NCBI GenBank assembly: GCA_014084085.1
Contig: NPFB01000100.1
Location: 161,623 to 191,120 of the forward strand
Source of the DNA: Hondaea fermentalgiana
Lineage: Eukaryota > Sar > Bigyra > Thraustochytrida > Thraustochytriidae
Direction: 5' to 3'
Length of the DNA: 29,498 nt
The notes below the pieces were generated by a model, which saw nothing but the letters and a program-made list of their open reading frames with translations, had not been told where the DNA came from and did not search any database. A program made the translations under genes and the position numbers. Positions within the stretch are counted from its first letter, which is position 1. Each line of letters begins with the position of its first letter. This document shows positions 25,649 through 29,498 of this stretch, one piece after another.

Positions 25649-27142
25649 ATGGAGAAGCTTCCGCGGTATCTGCAGACGCACTGCCTCTCGTACCTGGGGT
25701 GCCAAGATGCAGCCCGCGCCATGGGCACGAGCAAAGACATGCTGTTCTTGCTGACGGGGCTCGAGCAGCAAGCGACGTCCCTCGTTGTGGAGAGCGCGCG
25801 CGATAGTGCCAAGGACATTGAGGAGGACAGCGCGAAAGAGACCCTGCCGCGTCAGGAGGACAGCGCGAAAAAGGCTCACTTTGCTGACCAAGTCTTGGAC
25901 AAGGCCATGTCAAGGCTGACCGCGAGACCGCAATTCGCCGTTGTCTTTTACAAAGACACCTCATGCAGGCAAAGAATTGCTTCTTTCGCCGAACACAAGC
26001 TCCCACGAGGCGTCCCCGTACTGGCCGCCCAAGTACAGGACGTGCAGTCTTGCGCGGGAGGCGACGAGATCCCAAACACAGAATCTAACATGGTCGTTGA
26101 AATGGGAGCCTTTCCAGGGGCGGTCTGCGTTGGCTTCGCCCTGGATGGGTCTACCACACAAAGTGGTGTTCTTCCAGCAGGCCACGAGGCTACCTTTTGG
26201 AAGGTTTTCGTGATTCTCGCGTGCGGCAGCGCGAGCCATACTCGGGTTCCCTCTCTCATCGAGGAGCTCCACGGCGCCTACCCTGCTGCAACCGTCATTG
26301 GGGGCATCAGTGGCACCGTGAGCCTCTTTGAGGGGAATGCAAGCTCGCATACGTTTCTGCGCAACGGGTACGCGGTTCTTGCATTTGGAGGAAATGTACC
26401 TTTGCGCGCGTGCGTGTCTCTCGGTCTTGAGCCAATCAGTCCGCTTGTCACTGTCGAAACGGCAACCTGGGCGTCAGATTCAGAAATGGATGTCGTTATG
26501 GTCAGACAAGGAGATTCTGTAGTGGCTGCGACTCACTGGCTGAGCCACGCCAGCGAGGGTACGATCGGCATCAAGTTCTCGGGACAAAGCGGCTTTCAGC
26601 TTGTCGAGGATGCGTCTTTTACTGTCGGAATGGACGGTGTGCCAAGGCTCCGTGTTATGCTCGAGAATGCCCCAGCAAATGCGAATCCAGAAGGTGCAAC
26701 GATGGGGACCTTTGTTGCCACAACGCGGGCCGCCGTAAGTGACCTGCACAAGATGCTCGACCGCCTCAAGGCGCACCTCGCACAAAATGACGAAAGGGTT
26801 CTTGCAGGGCTCATGTTTTCATGCTCTGCCCGAGGCCCACATCCAATGACGAAAGAAACTGGGCCCATGCTTGACGCGCGCGCCTTCCAAGACAAGTTTG
26901 GCGTTCCGCTCATTGGGTTTTACGCGGGCGGCGAAATCGGACCGCGCGCGAGGGCATTGGTTGACGGAGAAGCCTTTGAAAGCTCACGTGCCGTTGTCCA
27001 AGGCTACACGGTCGTCTATGGCGTCTTTATTGTTCCTCACAATTCCTTTTCGCCGCTCGAGTTGTACGGAAATGTCACCGCCGAGCACACTGCCCGCATC
27101 CGCGATTTTCTCGCTGGGAAGCGTCCTTTGTACGATCAGTAG
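25649..27142 (+). CDS. FIST-domain protein with F-box-like N-terminus (FBXO22-like)
   Basis: The 497-residue protein couples an F-box-like N-terminus (MEKLPRYLQTHCLSYLGCQDAARAMGTS, about 1-35) with a FIST N and FIST C module (about 95-490). The FIST fold is a proposed small-ligand sensor in bacteria; in animals F-box plus FIST is the layout of FBXO22, a substrate receptor of SCF ubiquitin ligases. The FIST N part has AVVFYKD, the LIEELHGAYPAATVIGGIS block and GYAVLAFGGNV. The FIST C part has VLAGLMFSCSARGPHPM and FGVPLIGFYAGGEIGPRA, the usual signature. Between F-box and FIST is a DSAK-rich linker with a 17-bp exact DNA repeat (25821-25837, 25854-25870). The ATG at 25649 has G at -3 and +4 and begins exactly at the F-box; upstream codons lack an ATG. 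The F-box call is by position and pattern and is weaker than the FIST call. Confidence 0.85.
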   Translation: MEKLPRYLQTHCLSYLGCQDAARAMGTSKDMLFLLTGLEQQATSLVVESARDSAKDIEEDSAKETLPRQEDSAKKAHFADQVLDKAMSRLTARPQFAVVFYKDTSCRQRIASFAEHKLPRGVPVLAAQVQDVQSCAGGDEIPNTESNMVVEMGAFPGAVCVGFALDGSTTQSGVLPAGHEATFWKVFVILACGSASHTRVPSLIEELHGAYPAATVIGGISGTVSLFEGNASSHTFLRNGYAVLAFGGNVPLRACVSLGLEPISPLVTVETATWASDSEMDVVMVRQGDSVVAATHWLSHASEGTIGIKFSGQSGFQLVEDASFTVGMDGVPRLRVMLENAPANANPEGATMGTFVATTRAAVSDLHKMLDRLKAHLAQNDERVLAGLMFSCSARGPHPMTKETGPMLDARAFQDKFGVPLIGFYAGGEIGPRARALVDGEAFESSRAVVQGYTVVYGVFIVPHNSFSPLELYGNVTAEHTARIRDFLAGKRPLYDQ

Positions 27143-28186
27143 ATGGCCGCTCAGCATAAAATGATTGAGCCCTCTGTAAAAAACGAATGAAATTCTCTCT
27201 TTGTGGCGCCATCGGTCGTCAGTTGCATGACAAGTTCGTTGTTATCACCTTTTTTTTAAAATGAAGGGGCTGGTTGTGAAGCCATTGAAGACATGCTAAC
27301 TCAAAGATTTCGATGACAACAACATGTCCTACTACTCTGAGGACATCGGGCACAAGTTCAAAAGCAAGTACAATGAGCATGCAAATTTGTCGAGGAATTC
27401 TCTGTCTGAAGTAAGCTCGATCTCTTGTGCATCATTTACGGAAAAAGATGTTTCCCTACAGAAGTCGAGTGAAGCAGCTGCCACAACCCACAGATCAAGA
27501 AAATGCAACCGAGGCAGCAAGTTTGTGTCGAACTTTTTTTTCTGGCGAATTCCTGCGTAGCAAGTCAAAAATAGCTCGATCGCGAACGAATGAGATGAGT
27601 AGATAAAGACTTTACTCCGCTGCGCGAAAAAACCGTGTAAGGTCGCGGAGGCTTTCGCCGTCTAGAGTACGTAGAGTCATGGAATGTCTTGAAACGGACA
27701 GAACTTGAAAGTTCCCTCACTATTCGAGCCATGAAGCATACCTCCTCGTCTGATTGACGTGAGTGCTAAGGCCGCGACGCTACAAATTTTGCAGTTTATA
27801 CTCTGACCTTTTTCGACTTGTGCGCGGTGAGAATAATGAGAACCCGATTTATTCGAAAGCGTCGAGGCCTTACTTGAAGCTTCAGCAAAAGCCCGTGGTA
27901 ACTTTTCACAGGCAGGTGTTGCAAACGCAAATGACAACGAGCTTGTTCCTATGCGACCCGCTTCTTACCTCTACGAGAGCTTGCTCACGCAGGGGCCGTA
28001 TTGATCTCGCGAAGCAGGTACCGAGATGATTGAAACAAACATGAACGCCGTGTCGGGGCATTGCGCTTTGCTTGCCTCGTGGCAAGAAAAAAATAGTAAA
28101 GTCCAGGCGCTGTATCCGTCCTCGAGCTGGCTTCGCGATTGCTGTGCACAGACGTCAAGTCAACTTCGATTTAGGCGCTTATTATC
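27143..28186. other. Convergent interval, FIST protein / TPR gene; lower GC
   Basis: This 1.04-kb interval is visibly less GC-rich than the rest of the window. It contains a T8A4 junction at 27250-27261, probably connected with the FIST mRNA 3' end. A 78-codon frame (27324-27560) is listed separately. Other frames (27677-27937 minus, 27763-28029 plus) have no domain I recognise. It may include a decayed gene. Confidence 0.45.
27324..27560 (+). CDS. Possible 78-residue ORF, unrecognised
   Basis: The frame starts MSYYSEDIGHKFKSKYNEHANL and is Ser/Lys-rich and hydrophilic, ending SNFFFWRIPA. The composition is not the Arg/Ala bias of chance frames elsewhere in the window, but the local base composition is also different. 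No family is recognised, and no exon continuation is evident. It could be a short protein, a remnant, or chance. Confidence 0.22.
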   Translation: MSYYSEDIGHKFKSKYNEHANLSRNSLSEVSSISCASFTEKDVSLQKSSEAAATTHRSRKCNRGSKFVSNFFFWRIPA

Positions 28187-29498
28187 TTATTTTCTGCAAA
28201 AGAGTCTACTGAAAAAACTAGAGTCCTCCATCGCTCCATGCCTGACTTTCATTGAGGCCAATTCGTGCATTGTCATCTCTGTATCAGGGTGCTCTAATCC
28301 AAGCGTTTCTTTTCTGATCGCAAGAACCTCTTCCAGCATCCTTAGCGCTGCGTCGTGCTCGCCTTGCAATCTCAATACGCGTGCCATGACGGTCATTGTT
28401 GTCGCTGTGTCAGGATGCCTCGGCCCGAGTTTTCCTTTTATGATCTCAAGCACCTCTGGATACAGCCCGAGAGCTGCATCGTATTCGCCACGCGATTCGT
28501 GCACCTGTGCCATGTTATGCAATACAATCGCTGTTGAAACGTGCTTTGGCCCAACTTTTTCCTTGTAGATGTCGAGAGCTTGCTGATATAGCTCGAGGGC
28601 TGCATCGTATTCACCCTGCAACTTGAGCACGGAGGCCATGTTGTTCAGTGTGGTCGCCACTTCAGGGTACTGGGGCCCAAGCGTCTCCATTGTGATCTCA
28701 AGCGCCTCTTGATGTAGCTCGAGGGCTTCATTGTATTCGCCTTGCAATTCAAGGACGACAGCCATGTTGTTCATCGTATTCGCCGTTAAAGGGTGTCTCA
28801 GCCCGAGCTTTTCTTTTCTGATCTCATGCGCCTCCTGATATAGCTCGAGGGCTGCATCGTATTCGCCTTGCGATTTGAGAACGCCGGCTAAATTATCCAT
28901 TATTATCGCCGTTGAAGGATGTCTCGGCCCGAGTTTTTCCTTGTCAATCTCAAGCGCCTCTTGATACAGCGCAAGCGCTGTAACAACTTGTCCTTGCGAA
29001 CGCAGCACTGCGGCAAGATCATTCATCGTGCTTGCCGTCTTGGGGTGTCTTGGTCCGAGCGTTTCCTTTCTGATGTTAAGAGCCGCTTGAAGCAGCTCGA
29101 GCGCTGCGTCGTATTTACCTTGCTGATGTAATACGCCAGCCATGCCGTTCATCGTTGTCGCGGTCTGAGGATGCTTCGATCCAAGCTCTTCCTTTTTGAT
29201 CTCGAGAGCCTCTTGGTACATCTTAAGCGCTGCATCGTACTGAGCCTGGTGATATAACACGTAACCCACGCCGCCCATCGTTGTCGCCGTCGCAGGGTGC
29301 TTCGGCCCAAGCTTGTCCTCTTTAATCCTGAGAGCCTCTTGGTACATCTCAAGCGCTGCATTGTAGTGGGCTTTTTCTCGGAGCACGCCGGCCATATCGT
29401 TCATTGTCGTTGCCGTCTGAAGATGCTCGAGTCCAAACGCTTTCGTTCGGATTGCAAGAGCCTCCTGGAACAGCTTGAGCGCAGCGTCGTACTCGCCC
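28187..29498 (-). CDS. Kinesin-light-chain-type TPR repeat protein, 5' end outside window
   Basis: The frame is open to the right edge, so this is the C-terminal 436 residues of a longer protein. It is an array of ten 42-residue TPR units of the kinesin light chain class (pattern EYDAALELYQEALEI..EKLGP.HP.TATT.NNMA.VL), with a 126-bp DNA period. Unit boundaries are regular and no unit is broken. The last unit leads into a short tail (HGAMEDSSFFSRLFCRK). An internal ATG at 29404 is not the start, because the previous 31 codons (reading GEYDAALKLFQEALAI) continue the repeat. Such arrays act as protein-binding superhelices; in many protists and bacteria they are attached to NB-ARC, CHAT or other domains, which cannot be seen here. 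Without the N-terminus it cannot be called a kinesin subunit. Confidence 0.9.
   Translation of the reverse strand, partial: GEYDAALKLFQEALAIRTKAFGLEHLQTATTMNDMAGVLREKAHYNAALEMYQEALRIKEDKLGPKHPATATTMGGVGYVLYHQAQYDAALKMYQEALEIKKEELGSKHPQTATTMNGMAGVLHQQGKYDAALELLQAALNIRKETLGPRHPKTASTMNDLAAVLRSQGQVVTALALYQEALEIDKEKLGPRHPSTAIIMDNLAGVLKSQGEYDAALELYQEAHEIRKEKLGLRHPLTANTMNNMAVVLELQGEYNEALELHQEALEITMETLGPQYPEVATTLNNMASVLKLQGEYDAALELYQQALDIYKEKVGPKHVSTAIVLHNMAQVHESRGEYDAALGLYPEVLEIIKGKLGPRHPDTATTMTVMARVLRLQGEHDAALRMLEEVLAIRKETLGLEHPDTEMTMHELASMKVRHGAMEDSSFFSRLFCRK

Noticed and set aside
28187..29404. Internal ATG at 29404 as the start of the TPR protein
   Set aside because: The same TPR repeat continues in frame to the window edge, so the real start is outside.
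28187..29498. 126-bp DNA repeats as a CRISPR or satellite array
   Set aside because: The repeats encode in-frame TPR units with protein-level conservation and no spacers.
1..29498. A prokaryotic defence or mobile system
   Set aside because: I found no transposase, integrase, reverse transcriptase, restriction or CRISPR gene, and no phage-like gene; all supported genes are ordinary eukaryotic nuclear genes.
1..29498. tRNA, rRNA or spliceosomal RNA genes
   Set aside because: The few TTCGA-type words (for example near 3121, 19354 and 27723) lack the paired stems of a tRNA, and no rRNA or U6-like blocks were seen by eye.

Overview
This window is nuclear DNA from a GC-rich, intron-poor eukaryote. 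The genes are mostly single-exon with AUG starts in Kozak-like contexts. They include core eukaryotic machinery (TORC2 subunit RICTOR, SRP9, Elongin B, a FAF2/UBXD8 protein, a TKL-type kinase). A dynein-2 (intraflagellar transport) intermediate chain shows that the organism makes a cilium or flagellum at some stage. Short introns with GT..AG borders occur in at least two genes. A heterotrophic protist such as a thraustochytrid or another stramenopile fits this best, but that assignment is inference from gene style and not from a marker gene. One 100-base run of N is a scaffold gap.

I support thirteen protein genes. In order with strand: Elongin B (+), FAF2/UBXD8 (-), membrane-anchored TKL kinase (+), uronate-isomerase-type amidohydrolase (-), mitochondrial phosphoserine aminotransferase (-), SRP9 (+), PA-TM-RING E3 ligase (-), dynein-2 intermediate chain WDR34/DYNC2I2 (+), small ubiquitin-like protein (-), patatin phospholipase (+), RICTOR (-), FIST-domain/F-box-like protein (+), and a kinesin-light-chain-type TPR array running off the right edge (-). 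Eleven of the twelve adjacent pairs switch strand, so nearly every gene sits in a convergent or divergent pair.

Gene-free stretches are 1-707, 2869-3630, 6203-7038, 8233-10388, 10842-11412, 12844-13792, 16510-17498, 19185-19754, 25098-25648 and 27143-28186. Divergent (5') intervals are full of microsatellites (TTGA, GCTC, GCACT, GCAA, GGCT, CAG, CGG, GAAA, GA, AGAGC, ACACG). Four of the six convergent (3') intervals instead hold A or T homopolymer blocks, one of which is a T8/A8 inverted repeat around AATAAA.

Five of the thirteen genes belong to the ubiquitin system or carry ubiquitin-like folds (Elongin B, FAF2, the RING ligase, the UBL protein, the F-box-like/FIST protein). The others cover lipid hydrolysis, TORC2 signalling, serine synthesis, protein targeting and ciliary transport. 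I see no operon-like pathway linking them. Two genes have exons that simple ORF calling misses: a 37-codon UBA exon at the 5' end of FAF2 (2758-2868), and the last 47 codons of the UBL gene (15946-16089). I found no rRNA, tRNA, transposase, CRISPR array or viral gene.
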